This document shows, in pieces, positions 57,139 to 64,000 of a stretch of 64,000 bases of DNA. The notes below the pieces were generated by a model. It was not told the origin of the DNA. It saw only the letters and a list, made by a program, of their open reading frames with translations, and searched no databases. Each line of letters opens with the position of its first letter. Within the stretch, counting starts at the first letter, position 1. Source of the stretch: Brachybacterium massiliense (GTDB lineage Bacteria; Actinomycetota; Actinomycetes; Actinomycetales; Dermabacteraceae); assembly GCF_900184245.1 (NCBI RefSeq), contig NZ_FXXB01000007.1, forward strand, positions 434,001-498,000, written 5' to 3'. Made by a program: the position numbers and the translations under genes.

Positions 57139-57774
57139 TCAGATCCAGCCGTTGTCCGAGGCGGTCCTCACGGCCTCGGCGCGGTGGGTGACGCCGAGCT
57201 TCCCGATCACGGCGGAGATGTGGTTGCGCACCGTGCCCTCGGAGAGGAAGAGAGTCTTCGCGATCTGGGCGGTGGTGCCGCCGGCGGCCGCGGCCTGCAG
57301 CACCTCGGTCTCCTTCGCGGTGAGCGGGCTCGGGCCGACGGCGAGGGACTGGGCGGCGAGCTCGGGATCCACCACCCGCAGGCCCTGGTGGACGCGGCGC
57401 ACCGCGTCCACGAGCTGCTCGACGGGGGTGTCCTTGACCATGAAGCCGAGCGCCCCGGACTCCATGGCGCGGCGCAGGTAGCCGGCGCGACCGAAGGTGG
57501 TCAGCACGATGATGCGCGGCGCGTCCTCGGTGCCCCGGAGGGCCTCGGCGGCCTCGATCCCGTCGGCCGGCCCGGGAGAGCCGTCGGGGCTCTGCCCGGC
57601 GGGCATCTGCACGTCCAGCAGCAGCACGTCGGGGCGGTGCTCCGCCACGGCCGCGAGCGTGCTCGCGCCGTCGGCCGCCTCCCCCACCACCTCGATCCCG
57701 CTCTCCAGGCGCAGCAGCGCCACCAGGCCGGAGCGGAGGATCGCCTGGTCATCGGCGACGACGAGGCGGATCAT
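57139..57774 (-). CDS. Two-component response regulator, NarL/DesR type
   Basis: The 211-residue protein has a receiver domain with acidic pocket VVADDQ (D8, D9), phospho-acceptor D54 in VLLLDVQMP, the T in LTTFG and K in FMVKDTP, and a LuxR-type helix-turn-helix at the end (SPLTAKETEVLQ, IAKTLFLSEGTVRNHISAVIGKLG). A 14-residue Gly/Pro/Asp-rich insert follows the acceptor site (GQSPDGSPGPADG). Its ATG overlaps the stop of the kinase gene by four bases. It should control the ABC operon ahead of it, perhaps through the inverted repeat at 60758-60775. Confidence 0.94.
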   Translation of the reverse strand: MIRLVVADDQAILRSGLVALLRLESGIEVVGEAADGASTLAAVAEHRPDVLLLDVQMPAGQSPDGSPGPADGIEAAEALRGTEDAPRIIVLTTFGRAGYLRRAMESGALGFMVKDTPVEQLVDAVRRVHQGLRVVDPELAAQSLAVGPSPLTAKETEVLQAAAAGGTTAQIAKTLFLSEGTVRNHISAVIGKLGVTHRAEAVRTASDNGWI

Positions 57775-58931
57775 GCGTCCGCTCCCATGGTCGCGCGCAG
57801 CCGGGTGCCGGTCTCGCAGGAGGACACCTCGAGCCGGCCTCCGGCGAGCGCGAGGCGGGCCTCGAGGCCGCGCAGCCCTGAGCGGGAGGCGCCCTGCGGG
57901 ATGCCGACGCCGTCGTCCTCGACGGTGACGGAGTGCTCGTCGACCGCGATCTCGGCGCGCGTGGCGCGGGAGTGGCGCACGATGTTGGTGACTCCTTCGC
58001 GGATGACGTAGCCGAACAGCTCGGCGAGGTCGTCGTGCAGCGGGGGCAGGGCGGTGGGGACCTCGGCCTGGATCCCGACGGTGCTCAGCACGGTGCGGGC
58101 GGAGGCGATCTCGGAGGCGGCGCGCACGTGCTGCATGCCGGAGGCGGTGGCGCGCACGTCGGCGAGGGCCTGGCGCACGGTGGTCTCGATGTGGGCGAGC
58201 TGGGCGCGGGCGGCGTCGGGGTCGGTGTCCACGAGCCGCCGGGCGAGCTGCGCGGAGATGGTCAGGGAGGTCAGGGAGTGGCCCACCAGGTCGTGGAGGT
58301 CGCGGCCGATGCGTTCGCGCTCGGCGGCGACGGCGAGCACGGCGTTGCGACGCTGGGCGGCCTCGAGCTGCTCCTGGAGCACCTGCTGGCGCACGCCGTA
58401 GCCGATGCCCCAGGCCATCACGGCGCCCATCACGGCCAGGCCCGCCGCGACGTACACCTCGAACACGATCGACAGCACCAGCACCGCGAGACTCATCGCG
58501 AGCATGCTCGGCACGGCCCAGCGCCAGGGCAGCAGCAGCACATGCGTCATGGCCTGGAACATCACCATGAACAGCACGTTCGCTCCGAGCACGGGGATCA
58601 GCAGCAGCACCAGCGCGGTGCAGATCGCGAACCACGCCAGCCGCACCCGCTGCGGGTACAGACCGATCCCGGTGGAGTAGACGAACAGCACCCCGTAGAC
58701 GGGCAGCAGCACGGTGGCGATGAGGGCCTCGAGGCCGGGATCGTTCCACCAGGCGAAGGCGATCGGGATGAGGATGAACAGCACCGGCGGGAGCGCGAAG
58801 GCGAGGCCGCCGGACTCGACGGCGGCTCGGTGGATCGCGCGCGGGGTGAGGGGCCGGGTCGCGGCCTCCTCGTCGGAGCCGCGGGCCCAGGCCCCCCACG
58901 TCGGGGTGTCGGTGCGTGCCATGACGGTCAT
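57771..58931 (-). CDS. Two-component sensor histidine kinase, DesK/LiaS type
   Basis: The 386-residue membrane kinase has five or six helices in residues 40-190 with no large outside domain, so it senses the membrane itself. The HisKA_3 motif is ERERIGRDLHDLVGHSL with the phospho-His at 213, and the ATPase part shows IREGVTNIVRHSRAT, VEDDGVGIP and SGLRGLEARL. This class typically senses lipids, fluidity or membrane-active antibiotics. It starts five bases after the stop of the ABC permease gene and overlaps the regulator gene at its end, so the four genes form one operon. Confidence 0.93.
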   Translation of the reverse strand: MTVMARTDTPTWGAWARGSDEEAATRPLTPRAIHRAAVESGGLAFALPPVLFILIPIAFAWWNDPGLEALIATVLLPVYGVLFVYSTGIGLYPQRVRLAWFAICTALVLLLIPVLGANVLFMVMFQAMTHVLLLPWRWAVPSMLAMSLAVLVLSIVFEVYVAAGLAVMGAVMAWGIGYGVRQQVLQEQLEAAQRRNAVLAVAAERERIGRDLHDLVGHSLTSLTISAQLARRLVDTDPDAARAQLAHIETTVRQALADVRATASGMQHVRAASEIASARTVLSTVGIQAEVPTALPPLHDDLAELFGYVIREGVTNIVRHSRATRAEIAVDEHSVTVEDDGVGIPQGASRSGLRGLEARLALAGGRLEVSSCETGTRLRATMGADA

Positions 58932-58935
58932 TGTG

Positions 58936-59748
58936 TCAGCGACGCTTCAGGCCCACGGCCCGGCGCATGCCCAGCGCGCACAGCAGCCCGAGCACGAGGG
59001 TCCAGGCGCCGATCACGGCCAGCCCGGTCACGGGCAGCTCCCCTCCCTGGGTGGTCCACTGGCCGAGCTGGGAGATCCAGTAGGTGGGCATCGCCTGGCC
59101 GAGCTGCTGCATCCAGGTCGGGAAGGTCTCCAGCGGCATCCACAGCCCGCCGAAGATGGCCATCGCCATCATCGTGATCACGCCGCCGGCCATCGCGGCG
59201 CCGCCCTTGAGCACGGTGCCCAGCACGATGCCGATCAGGATGGTGGGCAGCAGGCCGAGCCACAGCACGCCGATGGTGGCGAGGAAGCGGGCGGGGGCCA
59301 GCTCGACGCCGGTGGCGAGACCCACCAGGCCGACGGCGATCAGCGCCGGGATGATCACGGCGCTCGCGGCCATCACGGAGCCGGCCAGGAAGGAGCGCGG
59401 GGAGAGGCCGGCGACGATCAGCTGGCGCAGGAAGCCGTTGCGCTGGTCCTCCTGGATCTGGGTGCCGGCGGTGACGGCGGCGCCGAGCCCGCCGTAGGCG
59501 GCCATGTTCACCATGATCATGGTGCGCACCTGCCCCTCGGACTGCTCCCCGAACATCATCGAGAACAGCAGGTACATGCCCACCGGCAGGGCGATCGTGA
59601 AGACCATGAACATCACGTTGCCCATCGTCATGCGGGTGGTGTGCAGCGCGTAGCGCAGGGTGCGGGTCGCGGCCGACGGGGCGGCGGCGGTGCGGGGCCG
59701 GGCAGAGGTGAGCGTGGTGGCGGGCGCGGTGGTCATGGGGGTGTTCAT
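58936..59748 (-). CDS. ABC-2 type transporter permease
   Basis: The 270-residue protein has six helices in the ABC-2 pattern: TLRYALHTTRMTMGNVMFMVFTIA in the first third, QEDQRNGFLRQLIVAGLSP as the cytoplasmic coupling segment, GTVLKGGAAMAGGVITMMAMAIFGGLWMPLETFP in the middle to late part. A Thr/Ala/Pro-rich tail precedes the first helix. It pairs with the ATPase ahead of it, whose stop overlaps this ATG by four bases. Together they are a typical daunorubicin- or bacitracin-type efflux unit. The substrate is not known. Confidence 0.92.
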   Translation of the reverse strand: MNTPMTTAPATTLTSARPRTAAAPSAATRTLRYALHTTRMTMGNVMFMVFTIALPVGMYLLFSMMFGEQSEGQVRTMIMVNMAAYGGLGAAVTAGTQIQEDQRNGFLRQLIVAGLSPRSFLAGSVMAASAVIIPALIAVGLVGLATGVELAPARFLATIGVLWLGLLPTILIGIVLGTVLKGGAAMAGGVITMMAMAIFGGLWMPLETFPTWMQQLGQAMPTYWISQLGQWTTQGGELPVTGLAVIGAWTLVLGLLCALGMRRAVGLKRR

Positions 59749-60701
59749 CGCGGGGTCTCCTCGTGGTGGTGGTCGGTGATGCGGACGAACGCTTCTTCGA
59801 GGCCGGGGGCGGAGACAAGCACGTCCTGGGCCTGGCCGGCGAGCGGGCCGGTGAACAGGGCGGCGAGCGCGGCATCGGAGTCGGTGCACAGGGCGCGCAC
59901 CCGGCGGGCGTCGGTCTCGTCGGCATCGGCGCTGTCCACGCCGGGCAGGGCGGCGACCTGCGCGGGGGTGAGGCCGCGCAGGCTGATCACGCGCCCGGAG
60001 ACGGCGGCGCTGATCTCTGCGCCGGTGCCGTCGGCGACCACGCGGCCGCGGTCCATCACGATCACGCGGCCGGCCTCGCGCTCGGCCTCGTCGAGGTGGT
60101 GGGTGGCGAAGACGACGGTGCGGCCGGTCGAGGCGACGCCCCGCATCTGGTCCCAGAAGGCGCGGCGGGCGCCGACGTCCATGCCGACGGTGGGCTCGTC
60201 CAGCAGCAGCACCTGCGGGTCGCCGAGCAACGCGATCGCGAAGCGGACCCGCTGCGCCTGCCCGCCGGAGAGGGCGCCCATCTTGCGGGTGATGATGCCT
60301 TCGATGTCGGCCTGGGCGATCACCTCGGCCAGCGGCATGGGGTGGGCCTGCAGGGAGTGGAGCATCCGCAGCATCGAGCGCACGGACTGGTCCGGCAGCA
60401 GCGCGCCGGCCTGGAGCATGGTGCCGATCAGCCCGATGCGGGTGGCGGTGGCCGGGTCGGTGCCCAGCACGCTCACCTCGCCGGCGTCGGGGGTCGCGAG
60501 CCCCACCAACATCTCCATCGCGGTGGACTTGCCGGCGCCGTTGGGGCCCAGCAGCGCCACGATCTCGCCGGCACCGATCTCGAGGTCGAGCCCGTCGAGG
60601 GCGCGGACGCTGCCGTAGTGCTTGCGCAGGCCGCGCAGGCTGATCGCGGAGGGGGTGCTCGCCTGGTCGGGGGCGGTGGCGGGGGCTGTCGTCGTGGTCA
60701 T
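59745..60701 (-). CDS. ABC transporter ATPase (drug-export type)
   Basis: The 318-residue protein has Walker A GPNGAGKST, Q-loop GTMLQAGALLPDQSV, signature LSGGQAQR, Walker B VLLLDEPTVGMD and the H-loop ATHHLDEAE, then a C-terminal extension of about 90 residues as in DrrA-like ATPases, with the ending P-G-L-E-E-A-F-V. It opens the four-gene operon that encodes its permease, sensor and regulator. GATCGT lies six bases before the ATG, without a ribosome-binding site, so leaderless start is likely. The promoter region is shared with the divergent amidohydrolase gene. Confidence 0.93.
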   Translation of the reverse strand: MTTTTAPATAPDQASTPSAISLRGLRKHYGSVRALDGLDLEIGAGEIVALLGPNGAGKSTAMEMLVGLATPDAGEVSVLGTDPATATRIGLIGTMLQAGALLPDQSVRSMLRMLHSLQAHPMPLAEVIAQADIEGIITRKMGALSGGQAQRVRFAIALLGDPQVLLLDEPTVGMDVGARRAFWDQMRGVASTGRTVVFATHHLDEAEREAGRVIVMDRGRVVADGTGAEISAAVSGRVISLRGLTPAQVAALPGVDSADADETDARRVRALCTDSDAALAALFTGPLAGQAQDVLVSAPGLEEAFVRITDHHHEETPR

Positions 60702-60757
60702 GGCACCACGATCCCGTGACGGCGCCCGGCTCCCCAGTCCCCTCGATCACCTCCGCT

Positions 60758-60775
60758 CCATGACAGCCGTCATGG
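60758..60775. promoter_or_regulatory. Inverted repeat between the ABC operon and the amidohydrolase gene
   Basis: CCATGAC and GTCATGG form a perfect inverted repeat around AGCC. It lies 57 bases before the ABC ATPase start. LuxR-type regulators of DesR/LiaR kind bind such repeats in front of their own ABC genes, so it is the best candidate for the site of the regulator in this operon. Confidence 0.6.
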
Positions 60776-60803
60776 TCGCGGGCGCGGGGGCTACCCTGGC
60801 CCG

Positions 60804-62318
60804 GTGCTGATCAGACAGGTGCGGCCCTTCAACACCGCCTCCGGCGAGGTCCCGTCCCGTGCGGTGGACCTGCGCCTTCGTGACGGTGTGATCACCGAGC
60901 TCGCGCCGGGGCTGAGCCCCGTCGACGGCGAGGACGTGCTCGAGGCGGAGGGCGCGATCGCGATCCCGGGGCTGTGGGACCAGCATGTCCACACCGGCCA
61001 GCTCGCCCAGGCCCATGCCCGGCTGGACACCTCCGGGGCGGGCAGCGTGGGCGTGATCCTCGAGCTGGTGCGTTCCGAGCTCGCCGCGCGGCGCGAGACC
61101 GCTGTCGCGCCGGCGCAGGCGCTGATCGGCTTCGGCCACCGCCTGGTGGATTTCGCGGTCCAGCCCACGGTGCCGGCGCTCGATGAGGCCACCGGCGCGG
61201 TGCCGACGGTGCTGATCGGCGGGGATGCCCATCACGCCTGGCTGAACTCCGCGGCGCTGCGTGCCCTGGATATGCCTGCGCGGGACGGGATCGTCGCCGA
61301 GGAGGACTGGTTCGCGGTGGTGCCGCGTCTGACCGTCCTGCCCGGGGTCGCGGAGTCCTTCGCGACCGGTGCGGCGATGCTGCAGAGGCAGGCGCTGCAG
61401 CGCGGTGTGGTGGGCCTGGTGGACATGGAGTGGGGGCGGCCGTGGGAGACCTGGCCGCAGCGCGGCCCGCGGATGCGGATCCGCACGGCTGTGTATCCCG
61501 AGGAGCTCGCGGCCGCGCCGGGGCCCACGGGCACGGTGCTCGATGCCCGGGGCCTGGTGACGATGGGCCCGCTAAAGGTGATCGTGGATGGCGCGCTCGG
61601 CTCCCACTCGGCCTACACCCGTGACGCCTACACCGATGGTCACGGCTATGCGGGCCGGGGCGTGCTGAGCGTGGGCCCCGAGGCGCTGCGCGAGGCGCTC
61701 ACGCAGGCGAAGGCCCAGGGGCTGACCGCCGCGGTGCATGCGATCGGGGATGCCGCTGCGCAGGTGGCGCTCGAGGCGATCGCCGCGGTGGGGATCCCTG
61801 CGCGGATCGAGCACGCGCAGATGCTCACCGATGACGACATCGACGCGATGGCGGCGCTCGGCGTCACCGCCTCCGTCCAGCCCGCTCATCTGCTCGATGA
61901 CCGCGATGCGACCGACGTGGTGTGGCCCGGCCATGGCGCCCAGGCCTTCCGGCTGCGGGATCTGCGCGATGCCGGGGTGCCGCTCGCGCTGGGCTCCGAT
62001 GCCCCGGTCGCACCGCTGGATCCGTGGCTCGCGATGGCCGCGGCCGTGCATCGCAGCGCCGACGAGCGGCCCGGCTGGCATCCCTCCCAGCAGCTCCAGC
62101 CGCGCGAGGCCCTCGCCGCCTCGACCGACGGGATCACCTCCCTGCAGGTGGGCGGGGTGGGTGATGTGGTGCTGCTCGAGGACTCGCCCTTCGCGGACGT
62201 CCCGCTCGGGGCCGACGGGCTGATGGTCGACTCCGCCGCGCGCGAGGCGGCGCAGCGGCTGCGGGAGACCGAGGTGCTCGAGACCTTCGTGGCCGGGGAG
62301 CCGTCGCTCGGGCTCTGA
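60804..62318 (+). CDS. Metal-dependent amidohydrolase (YtcJ-like, Amidohydrolase_3)
   Basis: The 504-residue protein has a beta-sandwich start and a TIM-barrel. D-Q-H-V-H-T at 59-64 is the first metal pair, KVIVDGALGSHSA holds the bridging Lys, VHAIGDAA and IEHAQML give the next two His, and GSDAPVAPLDP the final Asp. The SADERPGWHPSQQL region and SLQVGGVGDVVLLE ending are those of the YtcJ group. It hydrolyses an amide or cyclic amide; the exact substrate is unknown. TACCCT lies six bases before the GTG, giving a leaderless transcript. Confidence 0.92.
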   Translation: MLIRQVRPFNTASGEVPSRAVDLRLRDGVITELAPGLSPVDGEDVLEAEGAIAIPGLWDQHVHTGQLAQAHARLDTSGAGSVGVILELVRSELAARRETAVAPAQALIGFGHRLVDFAVQPTVPALDEATGAVPTVLIGGDAHHAWLNSAALRALDMPARDGIVAEEDWFAVVPRLTVLPGVAESFATGAAMLQRQALQRGVVGLVDMEWGRPWETWPQRGPRMRIRTAVYPEELAAAPGPTGTVLDARGLVTMGPLKVIVDGALGSHSAYTRDAYTDGHGYAGRGVLSVGPEALREALTQAKAQGLTAAVHAIGDAAAQVALEAIAAVGIPARIEHAQMLTDDDIDAMAALGVTASVQPAHLLDDRDATDVVWPGHGAQAFRLRDLRDAGVPLALGSDAPVAPLDPWLAMAAAVHRSADERPGWHPSQQLQPREALAASTDGITSLQVGGVGDVVLLEDSPFADVPLGADGLMVDSAAREAAQRLRETEVLETFVAGEPSLGL

Positions 62319-62321
62319 GGG

Positions 62322-62693
62322 TCAGCGCGCGGTACTCGCCACGTGCAGCGCCTGTGCGATGAGCACGCCCTGCAGCGGCAGGCGCCCGAACGCGATGGCG
62401 CGCTTCTTCGGGCGGGCGCCGCGCCAGTCGTAGGCCATCTGCAGGTTCGCGGGGAACACCGCGAGGAACAGCGCGGCCGCGGCGATGCCGCCGAGCCGGC
62501 GGGTGCGGGGCACGGCCAGCAGCGCCGCGGTGCCGAGCTCCGCGGCGCCGGAGGCGTAGGTGTAGTTCCGGGCCGGTCCGGGCAGCGCCGGCGGGACGAT
62601 CGAGTCGAACGGCGCGGGGCGCACGAAGTGCAGGGTGCCCGCGGCGCCGAGCAGGGTGGCGAGGAAGGCTGCGGTCCGGCGTCGCCTGGTCAT
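62322..62693 (-). CDS. DoxX-like membrane protein
   Basis: The 123-residue protein has four hydrophobic helices (FLATLLGAAGTLHFV, ASGAAELGTAALLAV, GGIAAAALFLAVFPANLQMA, and the last at LPLQGVLIAQALHV). HFVRPAPFDSIVPPALP and the S-G-A-A-E-L motif are typical of the DoxX/MauE-like group. Function is unknown; relatives act in membrane redox or oxidative-stress complexes. Its ATG overlaps the stop of the glyoxalase-fold gene by four bases, and three bases separate its stop from that of the convergent amidohydrolase gene. Confidence 0.85.
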   Translation of the reverse strand: MTRRRRTAAFLATLLGAAGTLHFVRPAPFDSIVPPALPGPARNYTYASGAAELGTAALLAVPRTRRLGGIAAAALFLAVFPANLQMAYDWRGARPKKRAIAFGRLPLQGVLIAQALHVASTAR

Positions 62694-62941
62694 GCCGCAC
62701 CTCCCGCAGAGAGCAGGCAGAACTCATTGCCGGAAGGGTCACGGAACACCCGCCACGGCAGCTCGCCCCGGTCGGGGTGGATCTCGTGGCCGCTCGGCCA
62801 GGCCCAGTCCTCCGCATCGCGCGCCGGATTCGCCGAATCCACCGGCTCCGCGGTGAGCGTGGTGGTGCCGAGCGCCGCTTCCCAGAAGCGACCGAGGCGA
62901 CGCGGATCGAGGGCGTCGATGCCGAGCTTCTCGAGGAACAT
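62690..62941 (-). CDS. Shortened VOC/glyoxalase-like protein
   Basis: The 83-residue product joins the beginning of a glyoxalase-like protein (LEKLGIDALDPRRLGRFWEAALG) directly to its end (GELPWRVFRDPSGNEFCLLS). A normal member has about 115 to 130 residues, so 35 to 45 central residues are missing while the frame is kept. The metal or substrate site formed by the middle strands cannot be complete. It may be a non-functional product of an in-frame deletion or a minimal half-fold that pairs in a dimer. Coupling to DoxX by an ATGA overlap suggests translation still matters. I see no ribosome-binding site. Confidence 0.6.
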   Translation of the reverse strand: MFLEKLGIDALDPRRLGRFWEAALGTTTLTAEPVDSANPARDAEDWAWPSGHEIHPDRGELPWRVFRDPSGNEFCLLSAGGAA

Positions 62942-63060
62942 GCCCGCCAGTGTGCGCTCCGCGCGCCGCCGACGCCAGGGGGAATTCCCTCGCGCTGCGG
63001 GAGGACGGCGTCGTACGGTGATTCCGGTTCCGCGTGGAGCCCTGAGGGAAGGAGGAGCTG

Positions 63061-63114
63061 ATGGTCGTCGCCGTGCTGACCCCTGCTGTCCTCCCTTCCG
63101 TCCCGGCCTGCTGA
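63061..63114 (+). CDS. Possible 17-codon leader peptide with a self-pairing ribosome-binding site
   Basis: A very strong site (GGAAGGAGGAG) precedes an ATG that encodes MVVAVLTPAVLPSVPAC and a TGA. The second half of the frame contains TCCTCCCTTCC, which can pair with that site with a single bulge, so the site could be masked by the end of its own reading frame. The frame lies 31 bases before the RIO kinase remnant. The rest of the gap between the glyoxalase gene and this frame contains TACGGT as a possible -10 box. Confidence 0.4.
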   Translation: MVVAVLTPAVLPSVPAC

Positions 63115-63145
63115 GATCTCGCTGGCCCTCCCTCAGGAGAACCCC

Positions 63146-63533
63146 ATGACCTCGTCCTTCGACAGGGACGCCTTCTTCGCCCGCGCCATGTTCACCGCCA
63201 CCGTCGCCGAGCTCGAGACGGACCAGCGCTGGTCCACCTGGCCCGAGACCGCCCACACCCTCGACCCCGGCCCGCAGCCCTTCCCCGACTGCGTGGTGCA
63301 GCACGACGGAGCGATCGACACCGAGCTCGGCATCCTCAAGACCGGCAAGGAGGCCGACGCCTGATCATCGACGTCCCGCAGGTGATCGACCTGATCGCGA
63401 ACCCGAACGGCTCGGACTTCCTGCGTCGCGGCTGCGAGAACGTGTGCACCTGGCTGCGGGCGAACGGGGCGCCGGCGTCGGCCGCGGAGCCGCAGGAGTG
63501 GGCGGCCGCCGCGCAGCATGCGGTCGCCGGCTG
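63146..63533 (+). pseudogene. RIO-type protein kinase with large internal deletion and frameshift
   Basis: The first frame, with a good AGGAG site, starts MTSSFDRDAFFARAMFTATV and reaches GAIDTELGILKTGKEADA, the ATP-site entry of bacterial RIO1-like kinases, then hits TGA at 63362. From there another frame gives LIIDVPQVIDLIANPNGSDF and RRGCENVCTWLRANG, the metal-binding and C-terminal region of the same family (I-D-x-P-Q), to a stop at 63531. The whole catalytic middle, including the H-G-D-L-S loop, is missing; roughly 130 to 150 residues must have been lost. The join is a frameshift, so no kinase can be made. The first reading frame alone is 72 codons. Confidence 0.8.
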
Positions 63534-63540
63534 AGGAGCC

Positions 63541-64000
63541 TCAGCCCCGTCGGCCGAAGAACCACCAGCGCCGACGGGCCCGCGGCTGCGACGCGACCGG
63601 CGCGGGCGGCTCCTGCGTCGGCGCCGCCGCGCGCAGCGCGCGCCACTGCCTGGCGGCGTCGTCCCCGTCCCAGGCGGGGGCGAGCAGCACCTGGAAGGGG
63701 TTCTCGCGGCGGTCCTCGTGGACCCGTTCGGTGAAGTCCTCCGCGTACTCGCGAGCGGCCTGCTCGGTGGGCAGATCGGTGAGGGTCTCCGCGCGGCGCT
63801 CGTACTCCTTGCGCAGCAGCACCACCACCGGCAGCAGCGCCTCGCGGTCGATGTCGCCGCTGGCCAGGCGCTGGTTGATCCACCAGTCCGGGTCGTGGGT
63901 GTCGGGCAGGCTCAACGGCTTCCCCGCACCGGGCAGGTCGTCGAAGTCGCCCCGCCGGATCGCCTGCTCGATCGCGGAGTCGACGCGCTCCTGCTCTCGC
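63541..64000 (-). CDS. DnaJ-family domain protein, DUF1992 (5' end outside window)
   Basis: The frame is open through the right edge of the window. It reads VDSAIEQAIRRGDFDDLPGAGKPL and then SLPDTHDPDWWINQRLASG, the DUF1992 signature, followed by LPVVVLLRKEYERRAETLTDLPTEQAAREYAEDF. A basic Pro/Arg tail ends the chain (RARRRWWFFGRRG). A TTG inside (at 63915) could be mistaken for a start but sits in the middle of the domain. The family, once called DnaJ homologue subfamily C member 28, has no settled function in bacteria. Its stop lies seven bases from the stop of the RIO remnant. Confidence 0.88.
   Translation of the reverse strand, partial: REQERVDSAIEQAIRRGDFDDLPGAGKPLSLPDTHDPDWWINQRLASGDIDREALLPVVVLLRKEYERRAETLTDLPTEQAAREYAEDFTERVHEDRRENPFQVLLAPAWDGDDAARQWRALRAAAPTQEPPAPVASQPRARRRWWFFGRRG

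Overview
The window is high-GC DNA (coding third positions almost all G or C) from an actinobacterium. A DUF222/13E12-type HNH gene, an IdeR/DtxR-type iron box, a LAXTG-type sortase signal, DUF5926, NTGA-overlapping operons and many leaderless promoters all fit Actinomycetota. The gene mix suggests Micrococcales, plausibly Brachybacterium or another Dermabacteraceae; that genus guess is inference. It is chromosomal, housekeeping-rich DNA with no phage, insertion sequence, CRISPR array, rRNA or tRNA that I could recognise. Coding is dense and on both strands.

Layout. 1-5 kb: end of a lipid kinase gene, universal stress protein, prephenate dehydratase, HNH nuclease with a striking upstream region. 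5-10.3 kb: GntR/GNAT pair, a large membrane protein convergent with a DUF5926-glycosyltransferase operon. 10.3-12 kb: lower-GC island with a lipoprotein divergent from a calpain-like protease carrying a WXG100-like head. 12-19.5 kb: glutaminase and a 2052-residue wall-anchored amylopullulanase whose promoter lies between two matching palindromes. 19.5-20.6 kb: three hairpin repeats and the wreck of an ornithine cyclodeaminase/citrulline hydrolase operon. 20.6-23.8 kb: GAF-type regulator and aldehyde dehydrogenase. 23.8-27.8 kb: iron-siderophore ABC operon under an iron box. 28-31 kb: uracil permease and an unknown membrane protein. 31.2-35.3 kb: coupled esterase/acyltransferase/DUF6320 operon, flavin reductase-like protein, YccF. 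35.4-42.8 kb: argS, lysoplasmalogenase, an active-site-dead hydrolase, MTA/SAH nucleosidase, BCCT transporter, 2-hydroxyacid dehydrogenase. 42.9-50 kb: membrane hydrolase, sulfurtransferase, exported phosphodiesterase-fold protein, dehydrogenase, P-loop kinase, flavoprotein. 50-53.2 kb: a YdjGHI-like membrane-stress set (SPFH, zinc ribbon, small membrane protein). 53.3-57.1 kb: ACR3/bile-acid-type transporter, ABC exporter, and a second such transporter broken by an amber codon. 57.1-60.7 kb: drug-type ABC transporter with its two-component system. 60.8-64 kb: amidohydrolase, DoxX, a shortened glyoxalase-fold gene, a RIO kinase pseudogene, DUF1992.

How it works together. Several modules couple metabolism with envelope function: starch breakdown at the cell surface, iron import, compatible-solute uptake, envelope-stress sensing and ABC efflux with its own sensor. 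Control can be read directly in places: two maltose-type palindromes, an iron box, an inverted repeat before the ABC/two-component operon, and direct repeats before the aldehyde dehydrogenase gene.

The most unusual signals are: two genes whose stop codon sits in a tandem repeat of 8 or 17 bp, putting stops in all three frames; a nine-G run in the ribosome-binding site of the HNH gene beside four TGTGGAT sites in 77 bp; the calpain/lipoprotein pair; a hydrolase that has lost its Ser and His; and an unusual density of freshly broken genes (ocd, ctlX, transporter with TAG, RIO kinase, probably the glyoxalase and a tail beyond the stress protein).
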